Shown here in pieces: positions 17,904 through 27,303 of a stretch of 64,000 nt of DNA (position 1 is its first letter; every line of letters starts with the position of its first letter). The translations under genes and the position numbers were made by a program. The notes beneath the pieces were generated by a model. The model did no database searches. It was given only the letters and a program-made list of their open reading frames with translations, and was not told where the DNA came from. The DNA lies in NCBI RefSeq assembly GCF_900162665.1, contig NZ_LT727810.1:465067-529066 (forward strand), in the 5' to 3' direction. This DNA comes from Oceanobacillus sojae. GTDB lineage: Bacteria; Bacillota; Bacilli; Bacillales; Amphibacillaceae.

Positions 17904-19988
17904 ATGGATACGCAACAATATTTAGATATTTTCTTAGATGAAAGCCAGGAACATTTACAATCAATCAATGATTTTTTATTGAAATTGGAAGAAGACTCTT
18001 CTAATTTGGAGTATGTACATGAGATATTCCGCTCCGCACATACGCTAAAAGGAATGGCTGCAACAATGGGGTATGAGGATATTGCCTCGCTCACACATAA
18101 AATGGAAAATGTACTGGATCTGATTCGCAATGAGGAATTAGTAACGAATACCAAAATAATAGATACTTTATTTATTGCCATTGATGATTTGGAAGATATG
18201 GTCGATTCTATTCGAAATGGCGGAGATGGAAAAAAAGATGTCAGCGAGCATGTCAAAAAGCTGGAAGCGATTGAAAAAGGAGAGGAGATTTCAGAATCTG
18301 CTGCAGCTGTTGCAGTTGAGGAATCTTCAAATACAGTCAATCATTTCAAGACTTCTGATTTAGATGAATTTCAGCTTACTGTTGTTCAGCAGGCGAAAGA
18401 ACAAGGAATGGTTCCTTATGATTTAGCAGTTACTTTTGAAGCAGCCTGTATTTTAAAAGGCGCCAGAGCATTTATGGTTTTTGAAGTGTTAGAGAATTTG
18501 GGAGAAATTATCCGGACTTCTCCAACTGTTGAAGAGATTGAAGAAGGGGCATTTGATTCTGGGTTTACTTTATTATTTCTGACCGACCAGGAGCCTGAAA
18601 GATTGATTGAAGCGGTCAAAAATATCTCAGAAGTTGAAGCTGTTGAAGCACATGTTATTCAGACGGACGGGGGATCTGCTGATAATCAGAATCAAGCAGA
18701 GAATATACAGGCAGATACTGTACCAGTCGATGAAAAAACTGATTTGGCAAAAGTAAAAGAAGCAGCTGCGGAAGTGCCTGAGCCAAACTTAAAAGCACCT
18801 CAAAAGAATAATACAGCACAAAATAACGGAAAGAAAACAGCTTCTAAAAATATCCGGGTAAATCTTGATAAAATTGATAATCTCTTAAATTTATTTGAAG
18901 AGGTTGTCATTGACCGAAGCCGTTTAGAAGTACTTGTTTCATCTATAGATAATAGTGATTTAAGAGAAACTGTTGAACATTTAAGCAGAGTAAGCTCTGA
19001 TATGCAATCACTGATTCTTGCAATGCGGATGGTTCCGATAGAACAGGTATTTAACCGTTTCCCAAGAATGATTCGTCAATTATCCAAAGATTTGAATAAA
19101 AAAATTGCCCTGGAAATAAAAGGTGCTGAAACAGAAGTCGATCGTACAGTAATCGATGAAATTGGCGACCCGCTTGTCCATTTAATCCGTAACTCATGCG
19201 ATCATGGAATCGAACATCCGGAAGAACGTATTGCAAATAATAAACCGGAGGAGGGTAAGCTGATTCTGCGTGCTTACCATAGCGGAAATTATGTTTTTGT
19301 GGAAATTGAAGATGATGGCGCAGGAATTAATCGTGAAAAAGTATCGCAAAAGGCGATTGAAAATAATATTATTACTCCACAGCAGGCTAAAGAATTAACG
19401 GATGATCAGATTGCTGCGTTAATAATGAGCTCCGGCTTCAGTACAGCGGATACTATTTCTGATGTGTCCGGACGTGGTGTAGGATTAGATGTTGTAAAGA
19501 ATAAAATAGAAGCTTTAGGCGGTAAAATTTCTGTGACAACAGCTTCAGGTAAAGGGAGTATTTTTTCCATCCAGCTTCCGTTGACCCTATCAATTATTAC
19601 AACAATGCTGGTGCATATACAAAAAGAAACATTTGCAATTCCATTAACTTCCATTTTGGAAACGATTATGCTGCCTAAAGAGAAGATTATGGATGCCCAT
19701 GGTTCAGATGTTATTGATTATCGAGGTAAAATAATACCTGTCCTTTCTTTAGGAAAGGTGCTTCAAGTTCCTGATTGTGAGACAGAAGCGGATCGTTATC
19801 CTACCGTTATTATTAAAAAGGGCGAAAAGCTGATCGGATTGATTGTTGATGAATTAATCGGCCAGCAGGAGGTTGTATTAAAATCTCTTGGAAATTATCT
19901 TGGGGAAGTATTTGCTGTATCAGGTGCCACTATTTTAGGCGATGGAGAGGTTGCTCTCATTATTGATCCCAACGCGTTAATTGATTAA
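17904..19988 (+). CDS. cheA: Chemotaxis histidine kinase CheA
   Basis: This 694-residue cytoplasmic kinase phosphorylates CheY and CheB in response to receptors. The P1 domain carries phospho-His46 in FRSAHTLKGM. A CheY-binding region follows at about 145-255, then a low-complexity linker. The dimerisation domain is around NLDKIDNLLNLFEEVVIDRS. The ATPase domain has the N box IRNSCDHGIEHPEER, the G1 box DDGAGIN and the G2 box GRGVGLDVV. A CheW-like P5 domain forms the C-terminus. In B. subtilis cheA lies in the fla/che operon; here it follows motB by 27 bases, a different arrangement. Confidence 0.93.
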   Translation: MDTQQYLDIFLDESQEHLQSINDFLLKLEEDSSNLEYVHEIFRSAHTLKGMAATMGYEDIASLTHKMENVLDLIRNEELVTNTKIIDTLFIAIDDLEDMVDSIRNGGDGKKDVSEHVKKLEAIEKGEEISESAAAVAVEESSNTVNHFKTSDLDEFQLTVVQQAKEQGMVPYDLAVTFEAACILKGARAFMVFEVLENLGEIIRTSPTVEEIEEGAFDSGFTLLFLTDQEPERLIEAVKNISEVEAVEAHVIQTDGGSADNQNQAENIQADTVPVDEKTDLAKVKEAAAEVPEPNLKAPQKNNTAQNNGKKTASKNIRVNLDKIDNLLNLFEEVVIDRSRLEVLVSSIDNSDLRETVEHLSRVSSDMQSLILAMRMVPIEQVFNRFPRMIRQLSKDLNKKIALEIKGAETEVDRTVIDEIGDPLVHLIRNSCDHGIEHPEERIANNKPEEGKLILRAYHSGNYVFVEIEDDGAGINREKVSQKAIENNIITPQQAKELTDDQIAALIMSSGFSTADTISDVSGRGVGLDVVKNKIEALGGKISVTTASGKGSIFSIQLPLTLSIITTMLVHIQKETFAIPLTSILETIMLPKEKIMDAHGSDVIDYRGKIIPVLSLGKVLQVPDCETEADRYPTVIIKKGEKLIGLIVDELIGQQEVVLKSLGNYLGEVFAVSGATILGDGEVALIIDPNALID

Positions 19989-20018
19989 ATTAAAAAGTCC
20001 AAAAAAGGAGCTAAGTCA

Positions 20019-20483
20019 ATGGATACAGATAAACATATCTTATTTAAATTAAAAGATCAGACTTTTGCAGTGCATGTGCAGCAAATTGTTTCAATAGAAC
20101 GCGAATTATCTTTAACAAAAGTTCCACGTACACCTGATTTTATGATGGGTGTTACAGAAATGCGCGGGATTATGACACCGATGATCGATTTACGTGAAAG
20201 ATTGAATCTTGGTAGTGTAGAAATAACTGACCAGACCAGAACGCTTGTTGTTCAAGTAGATGATATGCAAATTGGTATGCTGGTTGATCAGGCAACAGAG
20301 GTAAAGGATATTCCGGCTTCATTAATAAAACCTGCACCAAAGCTTGTTGGTGAGATAAAAGATACCTTTTTATTAGGGGTAGCTACAATTGACAATGAAC
20401 TTATTTTATTATTAGATTTAGAGCAGATTATCCAATTTACCGAAAAAAATCAGCTTCAGGAAGTAATGAATGATTTGGATTAA
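20019..20483 (+). CDS. cheW: Chemotaxis coupling protein CheW
   Basis: This 154-residue soluble adaptor links chemoreceptors to CheA. It is a single CheW-like SH3-type domain spanning almost the whole protein (KDQTFAVHVQQIVSIERE, MRGIMTPMIDLRERL, LVDQATEVKDIP). The length agrees with B. subtilis CheW. It lies 30 bases after cheA with an AAAGGAG site. A strong terminator follows, so it ends the motA-motB-cheA-cheW unit. Confidence 0.92.
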   Translation: MDTDKHILFKLKDQTFAVHVQQIVSIERELSLTKVPRTPDFMMGVTEMRGIMTPMIDLRERLNLGSVEITDQTRTLVVQVDDMQIGMLVDQATEVKDIPASLIKPAPKLVGEIKDTFLLGVATIDNELILLLDLEQIIQFTEKNQLQEVMNDLD

Positions 20484-20511
20484 TCCATAGTAAAATAAAT
20501 TTTTAAAGGAT

Positions 20512-20550
20512 AACACTTAATTAGGAAATATCTGATTAAGTGTTTTTCTT
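20512..20550 (+). terminator. Terminator after cheW
   Basis: A 13-bp stem (AACACTTAATTAG with CTGATTAAGTGTT, one G-U) and a 7-base loop are followed by TTTCTTTT. Confidence 0.85.
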
Positions 20551-20753
20551 TTAGTAAAGCAAGAGTATTTCCTGGGAAATATTATAGAATAATTTGTAGA
20601 AATAACTGGTATTTTAACGGATTTAAATAAATATTTCTATCTTTTGAAAAGAAAGGTGCTCCCTAATCAAGAGAAATTTCGTTTTAGTAGTAAAAGTAGA
20701 AGCATTTCTATTATACTTAAAGCAGGATAAAAGAGAAATGAGGAATGGATGAT

Positions 20754-21491
20754 ATGACAAAACCAATTAAGTTGATTGCCTTGGATATGGATGGAACATT
20801 ATTAACTCCAGAACTTGAGGTATCAAAACGGAACAAAGAAGCAATTCAAGAAGCATTAAACCAAGGAATTCAAGTTGTTTTAAGTACTGGACGGGGATTT
20901 CAGGGCTGCTATCCATATGCACAAGAATTAAATTTACAGACATTCTTGATTACTGCTAATGGCGGTGAGGTTTGGACGATTGAAAAAGAGTTACTCCGAC
21001 GGAAGCTGCTTGCTAACAATATAGTGGAGAAGTTATATGCAGTAACAGAAGAGATAGGCATACGCAAATGGATGATTTCTACTGAAAAGGTATTTCATGA
21101 TGATGAATTTGTAAATATACATGATTATCAATGGCTGAAATTTGGCTGTGCTTCGGAGGATCAAGAAAAATTAAATGAAGTTAAAAGAAGACTGGCTGGA
21201 TTTAGTGGTCTGGAACTAACGAATTCTTTGCCGACAAATATTGAAATTAACCCTGAAGGAGTAAGCAAAGCAGATGCATTAGATTTTCTTTGTAAACGTA
21301 CGGGTATTTCTATGCAAGAAGTTATGGCAGTTGGCGATAGCTTGAACGATGTAAAAATGATTCAAGAGGCAGCCGTTGGTATAGCTATGGGTAATGCTCA
21401 AGAAAAAATTAAAGAAGTAGCAGATGCAATTACCTCCAGTAATACGGAAGACGGAGTTGGAAAAGCAATCGAAAAATTTGCACTGAGGTAA
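20754..21491 (+). CDS. HAD-superfamily Cof-type phosphatase
   Basis: This 245-residue cytoplasmic hydrolase has the HAD motif I ALDMDGTLL (nucleophile and acid Asp), motif II LSTGR and motif IV GDSLNDVKMIQ, with a type-IIB cap between them. Such proteins dephosphorylate sugar phosphates, pyridoxal phosphate or flavin precursors; substrate cannot be predicted. The ATG at 20754 has GAGGAA about ten bases upstream, while the in-frame ATG at 20745 overlaps that site. It stands alone. The 270 bases before it show only the cheW terminator. Confidence 0.85.
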   Translation: MTKPIKLIALDMDGTLLTPELEVSKRNKEAIQEALNQGIQVVLSTGRGFQGCYPYAQELNLQTFLITANGGEVWTIEKELLRRKLLANNIVEKLYAVTEEIGIRKWMISTEKVFHDDEFVNIHDYQWLKFGCASEDQEKLNEVKRRLAGFSGLELTNSLPTNIEINPEGVSKADALDFLCKRTGISMQEVMAVGDSLNDVKMIQEAAVGIAMGNAQEKIKEVADAITSSNTEDGVGKAIEKFALR

Positions 21492-21747
21492 ACAGTTAAA
21501 GGTTTATATAATAAAATCGTGATATTTTATCATGAATCTAAAGTTAGCACATAAAATAAAAAAGGGGCGATTTGCTTCTGGGGTATAGAGAATAGAAAAA
21601 TAGTACAAGCTATGAGACAAGCAAAAAAATTAATTTAACAAAACCAGGGAATTCATACTTGAAAAAAGTAAGAAAAGTTGTTATGCTCAAAAGTTTCACT
21701 CTTTCAAAAAATAGCGTATACTGTATATTAGGAAGGGAGATGCTATA

Positions 21748-21930
21748 ATGTCTTTTTCTCGTGGACCCAAAGAACCGGTGCCGGAGGTTGAAACGAGCGT
21801 CTGGTCATGTACTAAAGAAGATTGTCAAGGATGGATGAGAGAATCATTTAGTTTTGAAGATGAACCGAGCTGTCCTTTATGTCAGTCCGAAATGGCAAAG
21901 GAAGTTCGTGTGATTCCTGAATTAAAGTAA
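21748..21930 (+). CDS. Cold-inducible zinc-ribbon protein, YdjO-like
   Basis: This 60-residue protein has two cysteine pairs, CTKEDC and CPLC, in the pattern expected for a small zinc ribbon. The context WSCTKEDCQGWMRESF and the C-terminal half resemble the YdjO family of cold-inducible Bacillaceae proteins. The biochemical role is unknown. A GGAAGGGAG site precedes the ATG. TATACT at 21717-21722 could be its -10 box, but no good -35 is present. Confidence 0.72.
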   Translation: MSFSRGPKEPVPEVETSVWSCTKEDCQGWMRESFSFEDEPSCPLCQSEMAKEVRVIPELK

Positions 21931-22088
21931 ATAGTATCTCTAGTATTTGTTACTGATAAAGCAAAGCATGGCTCAACGGGTCTGATTTTTCCCGCTGAGC
22001 CAAGTTTAGTTAATCAGTAAAAGGAGTGTCTGTTTTCCCTGACTATATAATTTAGATGGGAATGATGGGCACTGTATGCTATTTAATG

Positions 22089-22123
22089 AAGCTTCTGCAT
22101 ATTGATTGCGGAGGCTTTTTCTC
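22089..22123 (+). terminator. Terminator upstream of aldehyde dehydrogenase
   Basis: An 11-bp stem with two or more G-U pairs (AAGCTTCTGCA with TGCGGAGGCTT) encloses TATTGAT and is followed by five T. Confidence 0.75.
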
Positions 22124-22199
22124 TGTTTAATAAGAATTACAGATAGGAAAGGATATTAAAAAATAAATAGTTGAAATTATTGTAAAAGTAGAATAATAT

Positions 22200-22227
22200 T
22201 TGCTATACTAAGATAACAATTTAATAT
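22200..22227 (+). promoter_or_regulatory. Candidate promoter of aldehyde dehydrogenase
   Basis: TTGCTA (22200-22205) and TAATAT (22222-22227) are separated by 16 bases. The cre box lies just downstream, suited to block transcription. Confidence 0.5.
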
Positions 22228-22243
22228 TTGATTAACACTATAT

Positions 22244-22257
22244 TGTAATCGCTTACA
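22244..22257 (+). promoter_or_regulatory. CcpA cre box
   Basis: TGTAATCGCTTACA fits the cre consensus TGWAANCGNTNWCA at every position. It lies 18 bases before the aldehyde dehydrogenase ATG, downstream of the candidate promoter, which predicts glucose repression. Confidence 0.82.
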
Positions 22258-22274
22258 TTAAGGAGGAGTTTAAA

Positions 22275-23795
22275 ATGAAGTATGCTAATCCGAATACAGA
22301 AGGTGCTATTGTAAACTATGAAAAACGTTATGACAATTACATTGGGGGAGAGTACCGGCCGCCAGTAAAAGGAAACTACTTTGAGAATACAACTCCGATT
22401 ACAGGTGAAGTATTTTGTGAATTGGCCCGTTCGACGAAGGAAGATGTTGAAGCTGCTGTTGATGCAGCACATGAAGCAAAAGATGCGTGGGGGAGAACGT
22501 CCGTCGCAGAGCGTGCAGTTATTTTAAATCGTATTGCTGACCGGATGGAAGAGAATTTAGAAAAATTAGCTGTAGCAGAGAGCTGGGAGAATGGTAAAGC
22601 CGTTCGTGAGACATTGGCAGCAGATATTCCATTGGCAATTGATCATTTCCGTTATTTTGCCGGAGCTATCCGGGCACAGGAAGGAACCTTGAGTCAAATT
22701 GACAATGATACGGTTGCTTATCATTTCCATGAGCCGTTAGGTGTTGTCGGTCAAATTATTCCTTGGAATTTCCCGATACTGATGGCAACCTGGAAGCTGG
22801 CACCGGCATTGGCTGCCGGGAATTGTGTTGTACTGAAGCCTGCGGAGCAGACACCTGCATCCATTCATGTTCTTCTCGATTTAATTAAAGACTTATTGCC
22901 GGCCGGTGTACTGAATATTGTAAATGGTTTTGGAGTAGAAGCTGGAAAACCGCTTGCAGCAAACAGCCGCATTTCAAAAATTGCATTTACCGGTGAGACA
23001 ACAACAGGTCGTCTTATTATGCAATACGCTTCAGAAAATATTATTCCGGTAACACTTGAACTGGGCGGAAAATCTCCAAATATTTTCTTTGAAGATATTT
23101 TGGATAAGGACGATAGCTTTGTAGATAAAGCAATTGAAGGAATGGTTATGTTTGCCTTAAATCAGGGAGAGGTTTGTACATGTCCATCCCGTGCACTTGT
23201 TCATGAATCGATTTACGACCGCTTTATGGAAAAAGCGATTGCACGTGTTAATCAAATTAAAATCGGTCACCCGCTTGATACAGATACAATGATGGGGGCA
23301 CAGGCCTCAGAAGAGCAACATGAAAAAATAAAATCTTATCTGGATATTGGAAAGCAGGAAGGCGCAGAGGTTCTTGTCGGCGGAGATGTAAATCAGCTTG
23401 ATGGAGAGCTGGCTTCAGGATATTATGTACAGCCGACCATTTTTAAAGGGAATAATAAGATGCGTATTTTCCAGGAAGAAATTTTTGGACCGGTCCTATC
23501 CGTAACTACTTTTAAAGATAAAGAAGAAGCGCTGGAGATTGCGAACGATACACTTTATGGATTGGGTGCCGGCATTTGGACGCGTGATATGAATACAGCC
23601 TATCGTTTTGGCCGTGGTATTCAGGCCGGGCGTGTATGGACAAATTGTTATCATCAATATCCGGCACACGCAGCGTTTGGCGGTTATAAGAAATCAGGAA
23701 TTGGAAGAGAAAATCATTTGATGATGCTGGATCATTACCAGCAGACAAAGAACCTGCTGGTCAGCTACAGTGAAGGCCCTGCCGGTTTATTCTAG
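22275..23795 (+). CDS. NAD(P)-dependent aldehyde dehydrogenase
   Basis: This 506-residue enzyme oxidises aldehydes to acids. The catalytic Glu lies in [11 protein letters not shown] and the catalytic Cys in [14 protein letters not shown]; the cofactor-binding [13 protein letters not shown] is also present. The extra cysteine next to the active one and the DUF779 neighbour are typical of the acetaldehyde dehydrogenase (AcoD/ExaC-like) group, so acetaldehyde is a reasonable guess. AAGGAGGAG precedes the start. A perfect cre box in the 5' region predicts repression by glucose through CcpA. Confidence 0.88.
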   Translation: MKYANPNTEGAIVNYEKRYDNYIGGEYRPPVKGNYFENTTPITGEVFCELARSTKEDVEAAVDAAHEAKDAWGRTSVAERAVILNRIADRMEENLEKLAVAESWENGKAVRETLAADIPLAIDHFRYFAGAIRAQEGTLSQIDNDTVAYHFHEPLGVVGQIIPWNFPILMATWKLAPALAAGNCVVLKPAEQTPASIHVLLDLIKDLLPAGVLNIVNGFGVEAGKPLAANSRISKIAFTGETTTGRLIMQYASENIIPVTLELGGKSPNIFFEDILDKDDSFVDKAIEGMVMFALNQGEVCTCPSRALVHESIYDRFMEKAIARVNQIKIGHPLDTDTMMGAQASEEQHEKIKSYLDIGKQEGAEVLVGGDVNQLDGELASGYYVQPTIFKGNNKMRIFQEEIFGPVLSVTTFKDKEEALEIANDTLYGLGAGIWTRDMNTAYRFGRGIQAGRVWTNCYHQYPAHAAFGGYKKSGIGRENHLMMLDHYQQTKNLLVSYSEGPAGLF

Positions 23796-23832
23796 GATAA
23801 AAATATAAGTGAATTACAGAGGAACTATATCG

Positions 23833-23860
23833 GCAGGCATATAATTATACGTATGCCTGC
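23833..23860 (+). other. Hairpin between aldehyde dehydrogenase and DUF779 gene
   Basis: A 9-bp perfect stem (GCAGGCATA with TATGCCTGC) with a 10-base loop has no T-run. It is more likely an mRNA-stability or processing element within an operon than a full terminator. Confidence 0.5.
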
Positions 23861-23921
23861 TGTGAATTTATAAGCAGATAAATTCTCTTTCTGCAGTTAT
23901 TCCAATAAGGAGGAATTTTCC

Positions 23922-24290
23922 ATGGTAGACAGAGTTATTGCAACACAGGAAGCGCAGGAGCTGCTGGAGAAGTTAAAAGATATTCACGGTCCGCTAATGT
24001 TTCATCAGTCAGGAGGCTGCTGTGACGGAAGCTCGCCAATGTGCTATCCGCTTGGAGAATTTAGAACAGGTGATTCTGATGTCTTACTGGGAAATCTGCC
24101 AGGAGATATTCCGTTTTATATTTCCAAGGATCAATTTGAGTACTGGAAGCATACGCAGCTTATTATTGATGTTGTTAATGGAAGAGGGGGAATGTTTTCA
24201 CTGGAGGGGCCAGAGGGAAAACGTTTTTTAACCCGGTCCAGAGTGTTTTCAGATAAGGAAAGAGAAGATTTAGATTTCAGCGTAATATAA
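23922..24290 (+). CDS. DUF779 protein, aldehyde-dehydrogenase partner
   Basis: This 122-residue cytoplasmic protein belongs to the DUF779 family, which is regularly encoded next to aldehyde dehydrogenases of the acetaldehyde type. A cysteine-rich motif (HQSGGCCDGSSPMCYP, about 27-42) suggests metal or redox chemistry, but the function is not known. It has its own AAGGAGG site and lies 126 bases after the dehydrogenase with a hairpin in between, probably on the same transcript. Confidence 0.85.
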   Translation: MVDRVIATQEAQELLEKLKDIHGPLMFHQSGGCCDGSSPMCYPLGEFRTGDSDVLLGNLPGDIPFYISKDQFEYWKHTQLIIDVVNGRGGMFSLEGPEGKRFLTRSRVFSDKEREDLDFSVI

Positions 24291-24319
24291 AATAATTTTT
24301 TGACAATTAAAATTTTTAC

Positions 24320-24348
24320 TTGAATTTTCTCACAATATCCGATAAAAT
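24320..24348 (+). promoter_or_regulatory. Promoter of IDEAL-domain gene
   Basis: TTGAAT (24320-24325), 17 bases and TAAAAT (24343-24348) form a SigA promoter 48 bases before the ATG. Confidence 0.6.
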
Positions 24349-24395
24349 TAATTAACAGAAAATTTAGATGTATGTTTTAAACAGGGAGGGATAAG

Positions 24396-24848
24396 ATGGT
24401 TACTGTTAAAATGTTAAAGCCTTACTATGTAAAGACGGAAGAAAAGTATATCCGAATTATTTTAGCGTATCAGTACTTCTCAATTATTATGAATAAGAAA
24501 GTATATCAATTTATCCCTGTTAAATCGACGGAAGTACGCATTAACCGCAAGACGAAGAAAATTGAGAATATCGACGATGTCTTTGCTTTTCAAAAAGGAA
24601 AAGAAGTACTCACTATTTCCATGTCCCAATTAGTTTCTATTCCAGGCTTTTTAGAAATGCTTCATCGAATTGCAGAATCCTATTATTTGCCGGAAGATAC
24701 AGAGACTGTTTCAGACCAGCAGAGAGCTTTGGACCAGTTAATAACAGAGCTGGAATATGAAAATGTGAGAAGATTAATTGATAAAGCAATTGACAGCGGT
24801 GACAAAGAAGCATTTTTAGAATTAACAAATGCACTAAATGATAAGTAA
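24396..24848 (+). CDS. IDEAL-domain protein of unknown function
   Basis: This 150-residue soluble protein ends in an IDEAL domain (about 108-150: LDQLITELEYENVRRLIDKAID..DKEAFLELT), a short helical motif found in several Bacillaceae proteins. The N-terminal part (1-100) is a basic beta-rich domain containing VYQFIPVKSTEVRINRKTKK that I do not recognise. A GGGAGGG site precedes the start. It forms a single-gene unit with its own promoter and a strong terminator. No function is assigned. Confidence 0.75.
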   Translation: MVTVKMLKPYYVKTEEKYIRIILAYQYFSIIMNKKVYQFIPVKSTEVRINRKTKKIENIDDVFAFQKGKEVLTISMSQLVSIPGFLEMLHRIAESYYLPEDTETVSDQQRALDQLITELEYENVRRLIDKAIDSGDKEAFLELTNALNDK

Positions 24849-24869
24849 AATCAGAGTTATTTTAACATC

Positions 24870-24912
24870 AGCCATATGGCAGACACGCTTTCTGCTATAT
24901 GGCTTTTTTTTT
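24870..24912 (+). terminator. Terminator after IDEAL-domain gene
   Basis: A 14-bp stem (AGCCATATGGCAGA with TCTGCTATATGGCT, one G-U) is followed by eight T. Confidence 0.9.
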
Positions 24913-24924
24913 GCGGAAAATAAA

Positions 24925-24954
24925 AAGAGAGTTAAGCATTTATAAATGCTTAAC
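24925..24954 (-). terminator. pbpC terminator
   Basis: A perfect palindrome with arms GTTAAGCATTT (24931-24954) lies after the pbpC stop. On the minus strand it is followed by TCTCTTTTTATTTT. Confidence 0.8.
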
Positions 24955-24969
24955 CCCTTAACAAAAGCT

Positions 24970-26964
24970 TTAATCTTTGATATCTATTAAAATTTCTGTT
25001 GCTTTTTCAACTCCAGAGCTGCGATCATGATTTTTGGTTCCTTCAACCATAATGGCAATCATTAAATCCTGATCATCAGTAGGATAGCCGACAAACCAGC
25101 TATTTTCATCCCCACTGTCTTCACCGGTTAATTTTAATTCCGCTGTTCCTGTTTTACCAGAGATAGGGAAATCAGCTTCTTTAGCTGCTTTACCAGTTCC
25201 TTCTGTAACGACCTTGCTCAGAGATTCTTGAATTTCATCAGCCTGTTCTTCTGTAATCAGGCCTTCCTTCCAAATCTGCCCTGTTTCCTCTTCGGTTAAT
25301 AAAGTTGGTTGAATCATATCCCCGTTATTCAAAAAAGTTGAATAGGCGGTTGCCAGATGCAGAGCACTCATTTCAATTTCGCCTTGTCCATAGCTTGTGT
25401 GTGCCAACAGGTGTGTATCATCTAAGTCTCCTGAATTAGAAATAGTAGAATCTGTCACCGGGTAGGTGTATGGAAATTCCTCCCCAACTCCAAATTCATG
25501 CAGACCTTCGACAAAAGCATCTCCGCCCATTTCTACAGCTTTCATAGCAAAATAGATATTATCTGAACGTATCAAGGCATCATCCAGATCAACCGGGCCA
25601 TTAGAAGTGGATACGCGTGTTACATTATAATCTTCCCACTTCAGCCCTTCAATTTCAATGCCTTCATCGTATACAATTGTACCGTTTTTCAGCCCGATTG
25701 CACCAGTGATTGGTTTAATAACAGAGCCTGGTGCAAAGGTGGAAGAGAAGCGGTTCTGCATTGGCTGCAGCTCATTCTCTTCCATATCGCTCCAATAATC
25801 TGAAGATGTCCCATAAAGAATATCATTTGGATCAAACGATGGGCTGCTTACTAATGCCAGTGTTTCTCCTGTTTTTGGATCAATAACAGCAGCATTGCCG
25901 GGATCTTCATCAAACCCCTGGAAAACTTTATCCTGAATATTAATGTCAATGGTTACAGTAATATTTTGTCCGTCTTCTACCTCTTTTTCAGCTATTGTAA
26001 CATTTTCTTCGCCTTCTTTTACAACTTGAATGGAGGCTCCTTTTTTCCCGCGGAGCTCTTCTTCAAATAAACTTTCTAACCCGCGTGCGCCAATTTTGTC
26101 AGAGGAAGAGTACTCTGTTGAATCAAGCTCCTCTAAGTCCTCTGCATTGACTGAACGGAGGTATCCTACCAGATGAGCAGCTATTTCCCCTTCTGGATAA
26201 ACCCTTCCATTTACTTCCTGATAAGAAACTCCTTCGATGGCATTTAACTGCTGGACAGTATCTGAATTATCCGGAAGTATATTTTTCAGTGGAACAAATA
26301 AATCGTCCTTCACCCAATCTGCTTCAATACTTGCATTGACGGAGTCGACAGACATCCCAAGCAAACGGGCTATTTCCTCACGCTTAGCTTCATTATCTCC
26401 TAATTGACTTGGAATAACGCCAAATTCATACACAGTATCATTAATTGCAAGCGGGATTTGGTTTTTATCAAGAATTTCCCCTCTGACTGGTTCATCAGGA
26501 AAAATTTTAATTTCCCCGCCATCTGCAAGTTCTGGGAAGATAAAGCCGGGATCCCAATTAATTAACCAGCTGTCTTCTTCATCTTCTTTTTCTACTAAGG
26601 TCAGTTCAGCCTGATAATCAAATGAAATTTCGCCAGCTACCGTATTCATATTTACAGTAAAAGGGATAGTTGCTATGCCATCATCGTAAGCATTGGCAAT
26701 TTCCCTTTCTTCTAATTCCTGTGCATTTATTTCAATATCAGAAGCAGAAATATCAGCATATAATTTCTCAAGGCGGATAAATGAATCTTCGTCATTATAT
26801 GTATCTTTCGCTTCTTGAGAAAAAAGATTATATAGAGATTCATAGTCTCCTTCTTCTACTGATTCTGCATATTGATTTAATGTATTCGTCGGGTCGACTT
26901 GTTCTTCAGAGCACCCGGCTAACAGGGCGATAAAAAGAATCAGCCATAAACTTTTTTTCCACAT
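24970..26964 (-). CDS. pbpC: Class B penicillin-binding protein 3, lipoprotein
   Basis: This 664-residue transpeptidase cross-links peptidoglycan outside the membrane. The signal peptide has a lipobox (LLAGC) with Cys18. A MecA-type NTF2-like N-terminal domain (about 25-145) and a dimerisation domain precede the transpeptidase domain. That domain has Ser414-x-x-Lys417 (SVIK), SDN at 467-469 and KTG at 604-606. The architecture is that of B. subtilis PBP3 and of the low-affinity PBP2a group. The match to B. subtilis PBP3 runs along the whole protein (for example WLINWDPGFIF). TATACT on the minus strand near 27002 may be its -10 box. Its own terminator follows. Confidence 0.9.
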   Translation of the reverse strand: MWKKSLWLILFIALLAGCSEEQVDPTNTLNQYAESVEEGDYESLYNLFSQEAKDTYNDEDSFIRLEKLYADISASDIEINAQELEEREIANAYDDGIATIPFTVNMNTVAGEISFDYQAELTLVEKEDEEDSWLINWDPGFIFPELADGGEIKIFPDEPVRGEILDKNQIPLAINDTVYEFGVIPSQLGDNEAKREEIARLLGMSVDSVNASIEADWVKDDLFVPLKNILPDNSDTVQQLNAIEGVSYQEVNGRVYPEGEIAAHLVGYLRSVNAEDLEELDSTEYSSSDKIGARGLESLFEEELRGKKGASIQVVKEGEENVTIAEKEVEDGQNITVTIDINIQDKVFQGFDEDPGNAAVIDPKTGETLALVSSPSFDPNDILYGTSSDYWSDMEENELQPMQNRFSSTFAPGSVIKPITGAIGLKNGTIVYDEGIEIEGLKWEDYNVTRVSTSNGPVDLDDALIRSDNIYFAMKAVEMGGDAFVEGLHEFGVGEEFPYTYPVTDSTISNSGDLDDTHLLAHTSYGQGEIEMSALHLATAYSTFLNNGDMIQPTLLTEEETGQIWKEGLITEEQADEIQESLSKVVTEGTGKAAKEADFPISGKTGTAELKLTGEDSGDENSWFVGYPTDDQDLMIAIMVEGTKNHDRSSGVEKATEILIDIKD

Positions 26965-27303
26965 TTTCTAACCCCCATTAAAAAATATCTCTTTACGTAA
27001 AAGTATACCATGTTCTGCATTGTTTTAAGAATAATAGATAATAAGTCATAAAATTTTAAAAAATATATGTTCAAACTCTATAAGTACCATCCACACGAAT
27101 GGATCAAACGAAGTATTGTCAGGAAATAATGCGAGCAAAAACTTGCTTGAAAAACGTTTTGTTACATTTATAAATTCAACTTATATAATTAGAAAATAGA
27201 AGAGATTGTGTGAAAAAACGTCACGCTGTATATACCAGGTGACGTTTTGTTTTCTAATCGGATTAAGTAGTCTGTTTGTTGAAGTCCAGTCATGATAATT
27301 TCT
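26965..27303. other. Intergenic region pbpC / LCP gene
   Basis: This 339-base AT-rich gap holds the LCP terminator (27215-27252) and probably the pbpC promoter (minus-strand TATACT at about 27007-27002). No open frame with a ribosome site was seen. Confidence 0.5.
27215..27252. terminator. Terminator of LCP gene
   Basis: A 10-bp stem (AAAACGTCAC with GTGACGTTTT) has T-runs on both strands, so it can act bidirectionally. It lies after the stop of the minus-strand LCP gene. Confidence 0.85.

Larger units (their letters stand above)
21931..22274. other. Intergenic region with two hairpins, promoter and cre
   Basis: This 344-base gap holds a hairpin (GGCTCAACGGG with CCCGCTGAGCC, one mismatch, 21970-22001), a terminator (22089-22123), and the aldehyde dehydrogenase promoter with its cre box. 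A short frame at 22054-22128 overlaps the terminator and is not counted as a gene. Confidence 0.6.

Noticed and set aside
22054-22128. 24-codon frame before the aldehyde dehydrogenase
   Set aside because: It overlaps a terminator hairpin and has no well-placed ribosome site.
24341-24348. SigD-like TCCGATAA before the IDEAL-domain gene
   Set aside because: No TAAA at the right distance, while a good SigA promoter overlaps the same bases.
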